Of a stretch of 64,000 nucleotides of DNA, positions 32,450 through 41,161 are shown one piece after another. Each line of letters opens with the position of its first letter. Position 1 is the stretch's first letter. The notes under the pieces were generated by a model, which made no database searches, was not told where the DNA came from, and was given only the letters and a program-made list of their open reading frames with translations. Source of the stretch: an uncultured Collinsella sp. (GTDB lineage Bacteria > Actinomycetota > Coriobacteriia > Coriobacteriales > Coriobacteriaceae); contig CAAENY010000146.1 of NCBI GenBank assembly GCA_900757465.1, positions 1 through 64,000 of the forward strand, in the 5' to 3' direction. Both the position numbers and the translations under genes were made by a program.

Positions 32450-32519
32450 CCCCGGCCTTTCCTTTGCCTAGCGCGACTCTCGCGAAGCGCGTGAGCGATA
32501 GGGAAAGGAAAGGCCGGGG
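32450..32519. repeat. 25-bp inverted repeat
   Basis: Arms starting CCCCGGCCTTTCCTTT at 32450-32474 and 32495-32519 match at 23 of 25 positions; the loop can form a further CGCG stem. It lies between two 19-bp direct repeats. Confidence 0.7.
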
Positions 32520-32550
32520 CGAACAACCCGCGATGTAGCCAGCGTTCGCG

Positions 32551-33255
32551 TTACGGCAGGATATGGAAACCGAGCGAGGCGATATCCTTGGCAAAACCGC
32601 GCACGGTATCGAGCGAGACCTCATACGGGTCACGGCCGATGTTCTTGCGCTTGGCCAGGATGTTGTTGGGCACCGTGATGATCTGGCAACCGCAGGCCTC
32701 GGCCTGGTAAATGTTGATGAGCTCGCGCGTGGATGCCCACAGGACCTCGCAGTTGGGCTTGACGGCGGCCTTCTTGACCGACTCCGTCATAAACGGAATG
32801 GGATCGACGCCGGTATCGGCGATGCGGCCGGCAAAGAGCGAGATGATGGACGGCGTCTCGGCGTCAACGGCCTCGACCATCTCGTCGACCTGCGTAGGCG
32901 TAAAGATGGTGGTGACGTTAACATTGATGCCATCGGCCGAAAGCTTGCGAACCAGCTCGGCGGTGGACTCACCCTTGGTGGTCACGCACGGAATCTTGAC
33001 GTAGACGTTGTCGGCCTAGGTAGCGATCTCGCGAGCCTCGACCTCCATGGTCTCGACGTCATCGGCAAAGACCTCAAACGAGACGGACACATCGGTGATG
33101 TGGGTCAGGACCTCCTTGGCAAACGCGCGGTAGTCCGTCACGCCACCCTTCTTCATAAGGGACGGGTTGGTCGTGAAACCCTGAACGTTGCCGTTCTCGT
33201 ACATGTCGAGCATGCCCTCGAGGTTTGCACCGTCAGCGAACACCTTGATTGCCAT
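32551..33255 (-). pseudogene. TalC-like transaldolase interrupted by in-frame TAG
   Basis: A 235-codon reading frame for a transaldolase/fructose-6-phosphate aldolase-type protein is broken by TAG at codon 80 (33016-33018). The intact paralogue at 35850-36560 has TGG (Trp) there (REIATWADNVYVKIP). The rest is undisturbed, about 80% identical by eye to the paralogue, and keeps the Schiff-base Lys in YVKIP, TTNPSL, and CGCQIITVP. A GGAAGGAA site precedes the start. It lies downstream of the Ula-type PTS but behind a terminator. It could be a recent nonsense mutation or a sequence error. Confidence 0.85.
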
Positions 33256-33480
33256 CTGCCTGATTCCTTCCGTTTGCATACGGCCGATAAACTGCTAAAC
33301 ACTTTACCTACGTTTATCAAGTCGTGAGCTGCGGTTTTTTATCTTCTCGGCGAACGGTTTTGCAGTTTTATCATTTTTTTATCGACACCCCAGCGGCAAA
33401 ACGTTTTTGCTGATCATTGCGGTTGATTCCGTTCGCGGCGCAGAGACAGCGCTTCACCGGTGCGTTTTCACAACCACTCC
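33256..33480 (-). promoter_or_regulatory. AT-rich leader with repeated GATAAA motifs
   Basis: Between the interrupted transaldolase start and the PTS terminator, the minus strand carries GATAAA at least four times (about 33310-33385) in runs of A/T. This could be promoter or operator DNA. No gene is visible. Confidence 0.35.
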
Positions 33481-33522
33481 AAAACAAAAAGCGGTGACGC
33501 CTCATTTGAGACGTCACCGCTT
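33481..33522 (-). terminator. Terminator after PTS IIC gene
   Basis: On the minus strand AAGCGGTGACG pairs with CGTCACCGCTT, followed by TTTGTTTT. Confidence 0.87.
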
Positions 33523-33579
33523 CCGTGTAGGAGCCGGTTATCGGAGCTCCGCCCGATTAGGGCTTAACGTATGCCTGGA

Positions 33580-34971
33580 TTACTCTTCCTCAACGTGGTT
33601 GATCACAGCACCCTTGGTGTGGATGAAGTTGGGGACGAAGGCGACGATCAGAAGGACAGCGAGAATCGCGTAGACACCAGTGGTACCGAAGGCCTCGGCA
33701 GCGCGGCCAAGCGTAATGCCAATGACGGAGAAATCGAAGTCGCCGAACGTAGTGTTCTTGAAGCCAAAGACGTCAAGAACGGGCAGGAGCAGGGCCGGGG
33801 CAAAGGTGATGAGCAGGCCGTTGACGAAAGCACCAAGAGCTGCGCCCTTGCGACCGCCGGTAGCATTGCCGTAGATGCCTGCGGTAGCACCGCAGAAGAA
33901 GTGGGGAACCATGCCCGGGATGATGAAGATGCCCAGGGTAGCGCCCACGATGAACATACCGACCACGCCACCGATAAAGGAAGCGACAAAGCCGAGGATA
34001 ACGGCGGTGGGAGCATAGGGGAAGAAGACGGCGCAGTCGACGGCGGGGATGGCACCGGGGATCAGCTTGTTGGAGATGCCCTGGAAAGCCGGGACCAGGT
34101 CGGCGAGGATCATACGAACGCCGTTGTAGACGATGGTGACACCAACGGCGAAAGACAGAGCACAGGTCAGGGCATAGACGATTACATTGTCGCCGCCAGC
34201 GGTCTTGGTAACGACCGCAGGATCTGCGATGTAAGCGGCGAAAGCGGTAACCAAGTAGAAGAAGGCCATGGTAAGAGCCGTGGAGATGGTGGTGTCGCGC
34301 AGGAAGGAGAACTTCTCGGGAACCTCGATCTTCTCGGTGCTGTTCTCCTCGGCGTCCTTAGCAAAAAGCGTACCGACTGCAGCGGAGATGTAATAGGCGA
34401 GTGAACCGAAGTGGCCCATGGCGATTTCATCGCCATCGGTAACCTTCTCGGTGAAACGCTGACCAACGGCGGGGAGCATAGCGCTCACGAGGCCCAGGAA
34501 CATGCCACCCACGATGACAAGCTGGACATCCTGAAAGCCAGATGCCTGCAGAACGGCAGAAAGCAGGCAGGCCATAAACATGCTGTGATGGCCCGTCAGG
34601 AAGATGTACTTAAACTTGGTAAAGCGGGCAATGATAATGTTCACGACATAGCCGAGAATCAGGATCATCATGGTCTGAACGCCGAGGACGCTCTGAGCCA
34701 TCGAAACAACGACCTCGTTGTTGGGCACGACGCCGGTGATGTGGAAACCGGTCTCGATGAAGGTACCCAGCGGAGCAAGGTTCTCCTGAACAACAGCGGC
34801 GCCGGCGGACAGCATGATGTAACCAAGAATGGGCTTCAGGGTGCCCGTCATCACCTTGTGGGCAGGACGCTTAAGCGCGACAAGGCCCACAAAGGCAAAT
34901 AGACCCATAATCCACGCTGGCTTGGTCAGAATCGATTGGATAAACTCAAGTATGGGAAGGATGGCTTGCAT
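33580..34971 (-). CDS. PTS IIC component, UlaA/SgaT family
   Basis: Membrane permease of an ascorbate-type PTS, 463 residues, with about 11 hydrophobic segments. The conserved run FQGISNKLIPGAIPAVDC and GVRMILADLVPAF closely follow the UlaA pattern. The start at 34971 has AAAGGAAG upstream; a 15-codon longer frame lacks it. It is the last gene of the transaldolase-IIA-IIB-IIC operon. The substrate is probably ascorbate or a pentitol-like sugar; the transaldolase partner favours a sugar that enters as a ketose phosphate. Confidence 0.9.
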   Translation of the reverse strand: MQAILPILEFIQSILTKPAWIMGLFAFVGLVALKRPAHKVMTGTLKPILGYIMLSAGAAVVQENLAPLGTFIETGFHITGVVPNNEVVVSMAQSVLGVQTMMILILGYVVNIIIARFTKFKYIFLTGHHSMFMACLLSAVLQASGFQDVQLVIVGGMFLGLVSAMLPAVGQRFTEKVTDGDEIAMGHFGSLAYYISAAVGTLFAKDAEENSTEKIEVPEKFSFLRDTTISTALTMAFFYLVTAFAAYIADPAVVTKTAGGDNVIVYALTCALSFAVGVTIVYNGVRMILADLVPAFQGISNKLIPGAIPAVDCAVFFPYAPTAVILGFVASFIGGVVGMFIVGATLGIFIIPGMVPHFFCGATAGIYGNATGGRKGAALGAFVNGLLITFAPALLLPVLDVFGFKNTTFGDFDFSVIGITLGRAAEAFGTTGVYAILAVLLIVAFVPNFIHTKGAVINHVEEE

Positions 34972-35042
34972 CTGCGCTTCCTTTCTCTCTAACGTGGGCG
35001 CGTTTCCCTCTTCCACAGGGAACCGCCCTTTTTTGTGCCGCT

Positions 35043-35318
35043 TTAGGCGTTAGCGGCGGCCGCCTTGATTGCCTCGAGGGCGTCTTCGCGGATCTTCTTC
35101 TTGTTCACATAGCTGCGAACGATCACAACGTTGCCGTGGAGCTCGGGGGCGAGTTCTTTAACGGTGATGAACAGATCCGGATTTGCGGAAGAAGCACCGT
35201 TCAGGTCCATAGACTCAACGTCGGCCTTGATGCCCTCCTCCTCGCAAAGCTCCTCGACTTTGCCAGCGAGCATCAGGCTGGACCCGATGCCGTTTCCGCA
35301 TACGGTGATGATATGCAT
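35043..35318 (-). CDS. PTS IIB component, UlaB-like
   Basis: A 91-residue phosphocarrier. CGNGIGSS places the phosphorylated Cys at residue 7. It takes phosphate from the IIA protein encoded upstream and passes it to sugar entering through IIC. It lies between IIA and IIC on the same strand. The length is normal for this family. Confidence 0.92.
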   Translation of the reverse strand: MHIITVCGNGIGSSLMLAGKVEELCEEEGIKADVESMDLNGASSANPDLFITVKELAPELHGNVVIVRSYVNKKKIREDALEAIKAAAANA

Positions 35319-35393
35319 GGCAACCTTCCTCTCCTACACGTGACGGTTTTCCGTCTATCCAAAAGCGGCGACGCATCGCCGTGCCATTAAGGC

Positions 35394-35840
35394 CTAAAAG
35401 AATGAACGCATGGTCTCCAAAACCTGCTCGGGCGTATCGCATGCGCTGAGCTTGGCAACGCAGTCCTCGTCCTCGAACATCTGCGAAAGCTCCGCCAAGC
35501 AGCCAAGATGAGCCTTGGGGTCGGGTGCGCAAATACCCACGAGCACGTGAACAGGATCGAAATCCTCGTGTCCAAACGCAATGGCAGGGTCAAGCGTGAC
35601 GATACAGATCCCCGCATCACTCACATTACCATCTGCCTGAGCGTGGGGCATGGCGATGCCCTCTTCCAAGACCATATAGGGGCCGAATTTGTGAACCGAT
35701 GAAATCATGGCGTCAACATAGCTCTGGTCGCATTTGCCAGCGTCTACGAGCAACTTACCGCATGCCCTGATCGCTTCCTCCCAGTCGGAGGCCTCGACGT
35801 GGCAGGCAACAAGCTCGGGCTTAAGAAGATCGGTCAGCAT
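35394..35840 (-). CDS. PTS IIA component, UlaC/fructose-mannitol type
   Basis: A 148-residue EIIA-2 protein. The phosphorylated His is residue 66 in IAMPHAQA. It receives phosphate from HPr. It starts 9 nt after the transaldolase stop, with GAGGAG overlapping that stop region, so the two are translationally linked. It precedes the IIB gene. Confidence 0.92.
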   Translation of the reverse strand: MLTDLLKPELVACHVEASDWEEAIRACGKLLVDAGKCDQSYVDAMISSVHKFGPYMVLEEGIAMPHAQADGNVSDAGICIVTLDPAIAFGHEDFDPVHVLVGICAPDPKAHLGCLAELSQMFEDEDCVAKLSACDTPEQVLETMRSFF

Positions 35841-35849
35841 GCTCGTCCC

Positions 35850-36560
35850 CTACTCCTCGGGCAGAATATGAAAACCAAGCGCCTGAATGTCGCGGGCAAA
35901 GCCCTTGACCGTATCAAGCGAGTACTCAAGCAAATCTTTCCCGAAATTCTTGCGCTTGGCAAGAAGGGCATTGGGGACCGTAATGATCTGGCATCCAACG
36001 GACTCCGCCTGGAAGATATTGAGGACCTCGCGCGTAGACGCCCAGAGAACCTCGGCAGCAGGCTTAACGGCAGCCTTCTTTACGGACTCCGCCATGAGGG
36101 GCAGCGGATCGACGCCGGTATCGGCAATGCGACCGGCAAAGATGGACAGAATAGAGGGGGTCTCAGCAGAGACGGCATCGACAAACTCGTCGACCTGCTC
36201 GGGCGTGAAGATCGTGGTGACATTCACCTTGATGCCGTCGGCAGAAAGGCGCTTGACCAGCGCGGCAGTGGACTCGCCCTTGGTGTTGAGCGCCGGGATC
36301 TTAACGTAGACGTTGTCTGCCCAGGTTGCAATCTCGCGAGCCTCGGCTTCCATACCAGCCTCGTCGTCGGCGAACACCTCAAAAGAAACCGACACATCGG
36401 TAATGTGCTCAAGAACCGTCTTGGCAAAAGCGCGATAGTCAGTCACGCCACCGGCCTTCATAAGGGAAGGATTGGTCGTGAAGCCCTGAACGTTGCCATT
36501 GTCATGCATGTCAAGCATGCCTTCGAGGTTAGCGCCGTCGGCAAACACCTTAATCGCCAT
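35850..36560 (-). CDS. Transaldolase / fructose-6-phosphate aldolase family protein
   Basis: An intact TalC-like protein of 236 residues. The Schiff-base Lys lies in YVKIPAL, with TTNPSLM near the N-terminus and DTGVDPLPLM in the middle. It probably splits or rearranges the sugar phosphate made by the adjacent PTS. It is the first gene of the operon; the start at 36560 is a MAIKVF-type N-terminus shared with the broken paralogue. A long frame extends 19 codons upstream but is not supported. TalC and transaldolase activities cannot be separated by eye. Confidence 0.9.
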   Translation of the reverse strand: MAIKVFADGANLEGMLDMHDNGNVQGFTTNPSLMKAGGVTDYRAFAKTVLEHITDVSVSFEVFADDEAGMEAEAREIATWADNVYVKIPALNTKGESTAALVKRLSADGIKVNVTTIFTPEQVDEFVDAVSAETPSILSIFAGRIADTGVDPLPLMAESVKKAAVKPAAEVLWASTREVLNIFQAESVGCQIITVPNALLAKRKNFGKDLLEYSLDTVKGFARDIQALGFHILPEE

Positions 36561-36591
36561 GTTCGGTCCTTTCTCATCTAGCACTATTGCT

Positions 36592-36700
36592 ATCGAAAGC
36601 CTTCTTCTTTGTTTCAAAAGCTTTTCGGCTTTCTTTTATAAAGTATTTCAAAAGCCATCGAAAGCTCAATTGTCAACTTTCCGTGAACGGTCGAATATCG
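36592..36700. promoter_or_regulatory. PTS-transaldolase promoter with operator-like repeats
   Basis: On the minus strand TTGACA (36676-36671) is a likely -35 box. TTTCAAAAGC occurs at 36612-36621 and 36646-36655, 34 bp apart, and ATCGAAAGC at about 36592 and 36657. These repeats flank the promoter and are candidate sites for the divergently encoded DeoR protein. Confidence 0.5.
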
Positions 36701-36830
36701 GGTGTGAACGTACTTCTTTTGGGCGGCACCTTCAGAATGAGACTCTTTATAGCCCGTCTACGTGCGAACTATCTGCTACGCATGCATTTGTGACATGCCA
36801 TTCCGTTCTTTTGATTCATTCGGATTTGCC

Positions 36831-36859
36831 TTGTTCTTTTCATATCGATACGTTATATT
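36831..36859 (+). promoter_or_regulatory. Promoter of DeoR-type gene
   Basis: TTGTTC at 36831-36836 and TATATT at 36854-36859 are 17 bp apart, about 50 bp before the DeoR start. Confidence 0.5.
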
Positions 36860-36908
36860 TCGATTACGAAAGGCGCATCTTTTACCTTTTGTTCAAAAGG
36901 AGCGGCAT

Positions 36909-37700
36909 ATGGCATCTACTTCAGACCTTTCACCGGCCGAGCGTCAGCGATTTATCATGAATTGGCTGGCCGAAAAGCCAAATATCTCGGTATCCGACAT
37001 CGTTCGCCGTTTTTCGGTTTCGGAAGTCACCGCACGACACGACCTCATCTCGCTGGAATCCGAAGGCAAGCTGCGTCGCGTACGCGGCGGAGCGGTATCG
37101 CTTTCTCGCTCCAACGCAATCTCGTATCCCGAAGAGCGCATCAATGTCCAAGTCGAGGCCAAGGAAGCCATCGCCGCAACCGCAGCAACTCTTGTTGATG
37201 ATGGCGATGTTCTGGTAATTGATATCGGCACCACAGGCTTTTACTTCGCTAAGGCCCTCATGGACAAGCGTGAGATCACCATTATCACCGGCGATCTTGC
37301 AATCGCGAACTACGCCAGCTTCAATCTCCCCAACGCTTCGGTAGTGCTGCTGGGCGGCTCCGTGCGCAAGGGCCACCTCTATCTCGCGGGCGCACTAACG
37401 CTCGACTGCATGAGCAAACTACATGCCGACAAGGCGTTTGTCAGTGCCGACGGATTCCACCCCGACCACGGTTTTACCGTCGAGCACGACTTCTCGGCCA
37501 TGATCAAGCATATGTACCTTACCAACTCAAACCAGGGCTACATGATGGTTGACCAGGGAAAGTTCAACAAAACCAGTTTTTATCAGTCCGCGCAGATCGA
37601 TGACCTCGACGGCATCATCGTTGATGGAGACGACGAGAGCATCATGACGGCGGCGATCGAGAGCAGTCGCAGTCATCCCAAGCTCTATATTGCAAAATAG
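36909..37700 (+). CDS. DeoR family sugar-phosphate regulator
   Basis: 263 residues with an N-terminal helix-turn-helix (ISVSDIVRRFSVSEVTARHD) and wing LRRVRGGAV, then the DeoR sensor domain (DGDVLVIDIGTTGFYFAKAL, ADKAFVSADGF) that binds a phosphosugar. AAGGAG lies 8 nt upstream of the ATG. It is divergent from the transaldolase-PTS operon and probably represses it until a phosphorylated intermediate appears. It ends at a strong terminator. Confidence 0.92.
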   Translation: MASTSDLSPAERQRFIMNWLAEKPNISVSDIVRRFSVSEVTARHDLISLESEGKLRRVRGGAVSLSRSNAISYPEERINVQVEAKEAIAATAATLVDDGDVLVIDIGTTGFYFAKALMDKREITIITGDLAIANYASFNLPNASVVLLGGSVRKGHLYLAGALTLDCMSKLHADKAFVSADGFHPDHGFTVEHDFSAMIKHMYLTNSNQGYMMVDQGKFNKTSFYQSAQIDDLDGIIVDGDDESIMTAAIESSRSHPKLYIAK

Positions 37701-37703
37701 CTC

Positions 37704-37744
37704 AAATGGCCGGGCCGCCCCCACTGCGGGCGACCCGGCCATTT
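37704..37744. terminator. Bidirectional terminator, DeoR gene and HAD remnant
   Basis: A long GC-rich stem (AAATGGCCGGG with CCCGGCCATTT, plus inner GCCC/GGGC) is followed by TATT on the plus strand. It lies between convergent genes. Confidence 0.8.
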
Positions 37745-37745
37745 A

Positions 37746-38015
37746 TTAAATCAACCCAAAATGCTGCATCGCTGTGACGGTACCGTCGTGTGCGACATCG
37801 TCGGTCACGTAGTCGGCGAGCGCCTTGACTTCGGGCATGGCGTTGTCCATGGCGACAGCCGTCTCGACAGCGGCGAGCATACCCAGATCGTTGCCGGAAT
37901 CGCCAAAGCCAAAGGTGCGCGCGTTGCCGGTGCGACCTAGATACGCCAGCGCCCGCGCCAGGCCCACGCCCTTGTCGATGCCCTTGGGGCTCAACTCGCG
38001 ATTTGTTTGCTGGGC
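37746..38015 (-). pseudogene. C-terminal remnant of a Cof-type HAD phosphatase
   Basis: Only ~89 codons remain. They encode NRELSPKGIDKGVGLARAL and FGFGDSGNDLGML, the last two motifs of a HAD-IIB phosphatase, ending with a normal stop. The N-terminal ~170 residues, including the nucleophile Asp, are absent, and the frame is closed by TGA at 38016-38018. The break coincides with the left border of the mannose-type PTS island, so the gene was probably cut by insertion or recombination. The intact HAD gene at 46374 does not complete it. Confidence 0.75.
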
Positions 38016-38117
38016 TCACTTGGAAGAGCGGCGGTAAACGCATCTCCCGGTTAATCCGGCACCGCCGAAGCGAACCCCACACACGCCCGCCGGCAAGCGG
38101 CACGCGCCCGCCAACGC

Positions 38118-38155
38118 AAAGGTCCGGCGGGACGCACCTAGCATCCCGCCGGACC
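38118..38155 (-). terminator. Terminator of the mannose-type PTS operon
   Basis: On the minus strand GGTCCGGCGGGA pairs with TCCCGCCGGACC and is followed by TTT. It lies just after the esterase gene. Confidence 0.75.
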
Positions 38156-38188
38156 GTCACTCGTCCAGGAGGTCGCCGCGACGAGCCC

Positions 38189-39280
38189 CTAGATCTTCGC
38201 AAGCTCCTCGGAGATGACGCGACAGACATCCTCAGCCTGAGGCATCACGCCGTACATCTCGAAGAAGCCGTGGTCGCAGCCGCGATAACGAATCGCAGTG
38301 ACGTCAACGCCCGCATCCTGCAGCCTCTTCGCGAACAGCTCGTCCTGATAGCGCAGATAGTCATACTCGGAAGAGATGATGACCGTGCGGGGGAACGCGC
38401 TCACGTCCTCCGCGAACAGCGCGGAAATCAGCGGGTCGAGCATCTTGTCCGCATCGCCGTTGACGTACATGGGCGGAAGGTCGTTGTTGGCGAGGCGAAT
38501 GCGATCAACCCTGCTCAGCGCCTCGGGCCTCTGCTCATCCACGACCTCGTACAGGTCATAGGACCACTCATCCGGAACGGGACCGCCATCAACGAGCGGA
38601 TAAAGCTCGACAACCGCCTTGATCCTATCCGCGTGAGAGCCCTCGAGCACGACGGCATTCGACAGGCTGCCACCCGCAGAGTCACCAGCCACGGCAATGC
38701 GAGTCGCATCAACGCCCAGCTCGTCAGCGTGATCGACAAGCCAGTCGAGCGTCTTCACGCAGTCCTCGACGCCACCGGGGAACATCGTCTCGGGAGACAA
38801 GCGGTACTCCGGATAGATCGCGACGCAACCCGTGCGCTCCACGATGTCGCGCAGGCAGTTCTCGTACTGGCCGATGTTGCCCACCATGAACCCGCCGCCA
38901 TGGATGAACACGAGCGCGGCAGACCCATCCTCGTGCCCCTCCGGCGTGAAGATGTGCAGCGGAATGCCCTTGTCGCCGAAGTTCATGACGACGGTCTTCT
39001 TGGCAACGTTCGCGCCCCTCACGACGTGGGTCTCCTTGTTGGGCGCGGAGCGCCACGCGATCACGTCCACCGGTCCGGCCGGCGCCGACCCCGCCGCAGG
39101 AGTCGCAGCGAGCTTCGCGTGCGCACGAGCATAGACGCGCGGATCGAGCACGTGCTCGCGGTCGTCACCCGGCACGGGCTTCAGCATCAGCCTCAGGCCG
39201 TTAGGCTCGACAACCTCCCTCGCGCCACTCTCAAGCACCTCAAGCTCGGAAGTGGGGTACTTCCTATCCTCGGCGCTCAT
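38189..39280 (-). CDS. Alpha/beta hydrolase, HSL-type esterase
   Basis: 363 residues of the hormone-sensitive-lipase-like esterase group. The oxyanion motif HGGGF lies near 126, the nucleophile elbow GDSAGG near 199, the acidic residue in SEYDYLR and the His in CDHGFFE near the C-terminus. The start at 39280 lies 2 nt after the aldo/keto reductase stop, so translation is coupled. It is the last gene of the PTS operon and may deacylate an esterified or conjugated sugar taken up by the system. A longer frame running through the reductase gene is not real. Confidence 0.88.
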   Translation of the reverse strand: MSAEDRKYPTSELEVLESGAREVVEPNGLRLMLKPVPGDDREHVLDPRVYARAHAKLAATPAAGSAPAGPVDVIAWRSAPNKETHVVRGANVAKKTVVMNFGDKGIPLHIFTPEGHEDGSAALVFIHGGGFMVGNIGQYENCLRDIVERTGCVAIYPEYRLSPETMFPGGVEDCVKTLDWLVDHADELGVDATRIAVAGDSAGGSLSNAVVLEGSHADRIKAVVELYPLVDGGPVPDEWSYDLYEVVDEQRPEALSRVDRIRLANNDLPPMYVNGDADKMLDPLISALFAEDVSAFPRTVIISSEYDYLRYQDELFAKRLQDAGVDVTAIRYRGCDHGFFEMYGVMPQAEDVCRVISEELAKI

Positions 39281-39282
39281 GG

Positions 39283-40227
39283 CTAGCCGATCTTCAGCTC
39301 GTCGAGCCTGGCGTCGAGCTTGGCCATCTCGTCGGCGGAAAGCTCCCACTCGAACGTCTCGCAGTTCTGAATCGCGTGGGCGTCCGTGCGCACGCCCACG
39401 AGAGCGGTGCCCACGTACTCCTTCTGGGTGCTCCAGTTCACGGCAACCTGCGCCACGGGTTTGTCGTGGGCCTCGGCGATCTCGTCCATGACCTTGAGCA
39501 GCTCCTGGACGCGCGAGAACTTGGGCTCCCGGAAGTAGTCGTAGAAGCCACCGCGGACGTCGCCTTCCTCGAACTTCGTCAGCTCGCGGAACTTGCCCGA
39601 CAGGATGCCCGCGCCAAGGGAGCCATAGGTGAAGGAGTCGATGCCACGCTCGTAGCCCCACTTGATGAGGTCCTCGGAGGAGCGGTCAACCATAGAGTAG
39701 GGCGGCTGCTGGACGTCAATCTGAGCGACCTTCTCGCACTCCTCGATCATCTCGGTCGTGAAGTTGGAGACGCCGATGTGGCGAATCTTGCCCTGCTCCT
39801 TGAGGAGCTGGAGGGCGCACATCGTCTCGGAGAACGGAGTCTTAGCGTCGGGCCAGTGCACGAAGTAGAAGTCGATGTAGTCGGTGCGGAGGTTGCGCAG
39901 CGAGCTCTCGACCTCCCTCATGATGTTCTTGAACGAGGAGTCGCGGTCATAGCCGGCGGCGCTGGTGATCAGGCCAACCTTGGTCGAGAGCAGGTAGCTC
40001 TCTCTGTCGACGCCCCTGAGCGCGTTGCCGACGACCTTCTCGGACGTGCCGTTGCCATAGCACGGCGCGGTGTCGATGAGGTTGACGCCGTGATCGAGCA
40101 TGGTGCGGATGGCGGACATGCTGGCGGCGTCATCGTTCTCACCAAAGGAGTCGCCGCCGATCGCCCAGGTGCCCACAGCGAGCTGGGAGACGTCGACATC
40201 GGAATTCTTGAGGTGCGTGTAGCGCAT
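39283..40227 (-). CDS. Aldo/keto reductase
   Basis: An NADPH-dependent reductase of 314 residues with the full catalytic set: Asp52 and Tyr57 (IDTAPCYGNG), Lys83 (STKVG) and His124 (FVHWPD). It lies after the IID gene in the PTS operon (97-bp gap) and directly before the esterase gene. It presumably reduces or oxidises the sugar or its derivative. The start is at a clear ATG with AGGAGAGAA upstream. Confidence 0.92.
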   Translation of the reverse strand: MRYTHLKNSDVDVSQLAVGTWAIGGDSFGENDDAASMSAIRTMLDHGVNLIDTAPCYGNGTSEKVVGNALRGVDRESYLLSTKVGLITSAAGYDRDSSFKNIMREVESSLRNLRTDYIDFYFVHWPDAKTPFSETMCALQLLKEQGKIRHIGVSNFTTEMIEECEKVAQIDVQQPPYSMVDRSSEDLIKWGYERGIDSFTYGSLGAGILSGKFRELTKFEEGDVRGGFYDYFREPKFSRVQELLKVMDEIAEAHDKPVAQVAVNWSTQKEYVGTALVGVRTDAHAIQNCETFEWELSADEMAKLDARLDELKIG

Positions 40228-40324
40228 GTTCTCTCCTTCTAATGGGGCGGCACGCGTCGAATGTCCTCGATCGCGTGCCGCCGGGAATTGCCTTAAACAA
40301 GCTTCGAATGATCCGGAAGCCGCC

Positions 40325-41161
40325 CTACACGATGCCCACGAGGCCGAGGACGAGCGCCAGAATCATGATGCCAACCAGGATGATGTTGACGTTCACGTTC
40401 TTCTTGCGCAGGAGCCAGAGGACGACGAGCGTAAGCCCCAGGGGCACGATGCCCTTGAAGATCGAGTCGAGGTAGGTCTGGATCATGACGGGGTCAGAGT
40501 CCTGAACCGGAATGGACAGGATCGTGTTGAATTGGACGTTCGCCGCAGTCATGGCACCGATCATCACGAGGCCAACCGTGGAGGTCGCCTTGGTGATGAG
40601 CTTCATGAGACCACCCTCGTACATCTCGGAGATGAAGTTGGTGCCCATGCTGAAGCCGAGGTAGGTCATGAAGTATCGGCAGAGGATCGACGGGATGTTG
40701 TAGATCAGCAGGAACATGATCGCGCCGAGGGGCGAGCCGCTCATGGCGAGGTTGATGCCAATGCCGGCAGCGATGACACGCAGGACGCCCCAGAAGATTG
40801 CGTCACCGATGCCGGACATCGGGCCCATCAGGGAAACCTTGATGCCGTCGATGGACTCGGTGTCGAAGTCTTCGTGCTGCGAGTTCTCCCTCTCCATGGA
40901 GGCGACGAGGCCCATGGCGAACGTGCCGACGTTCTGGGTAATGTTGTGCCAAGTCGTGTGACGCTTCATGGCTTCGGCACGGGCCTCGGGGTCATCGGCG
41001 TAGTAGCGGTTAAGCGCGGGCTGGACGGAGTACAGCCAGCCGTCGGCGCCAGCCTTGACGGAACCGCCGGCGCAGGAGGCGAACACGGAGAAAGAGCGCA
41101 GGAAAATGCTGTTGAGCATCTTCTTGTCTTCAGGGCTCACATTCTTGGTCAGGTTGCTCAT
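40325..41161 (-). CDS. PTS IID component, mannose/fructose/sorbose family
   Basis: Membrane-associated IID protein of 278 residues: EDKKMLNSIFLRSF at the N-terminus, MGPMSGIGDAIFWG in the middle, and one or two hydrophobic helices at the C-terminus. It works with IIC as the sugar channel. The start overlaps the IIC stop by 4 nt (ATGA). The longer frame upstream runs antiphase through IIC and is not coding. Confidence 0.93.
   Translation of the reverse strand: MSNLTKNVSPEDKKMLNSIFLRSFSVFASCAGGSVKAGADGWLYSVQPALNRYYADDPEARAEAMKRHTTWHNITQNVGTFAMGLVASMERENSQHEDFDTESIDGIKVSLMGPMSGIGDAIFWGVLRVIAAGIGINLAMSGSPLGAIMFLLIYNIPSILCRYFMTYLGFSMGTNFISEMYEGGLMKLITKATSTVGLVMIGAMTAANVQFNTILSIPVQDSDPVMIQTYLDSIFKGIVPLGLTLVVLWLLRKKNVNVNIILVGIMILALVLGLVGIV

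Noticed and set aside
31033..32526. 497-residue minus-strand frame across the tex 3' end
   Set aside because: Antisense to tex and running through palindromic repeats; no motifs.
33016..33018. Programmed UAG readthrough or pyrrolysine/other recoding
   Set aside because: No readthrough signal or recoding machinery is visible; Trp in the paralogue makes a simple nonsense change the easier explanation.
37702..38229. 175-residue frame overlapping the HAD remnant
   Set aside because: It is out of phase with the HAD motifs and runs through the terminators; the true remnant frame is 37746-38015.
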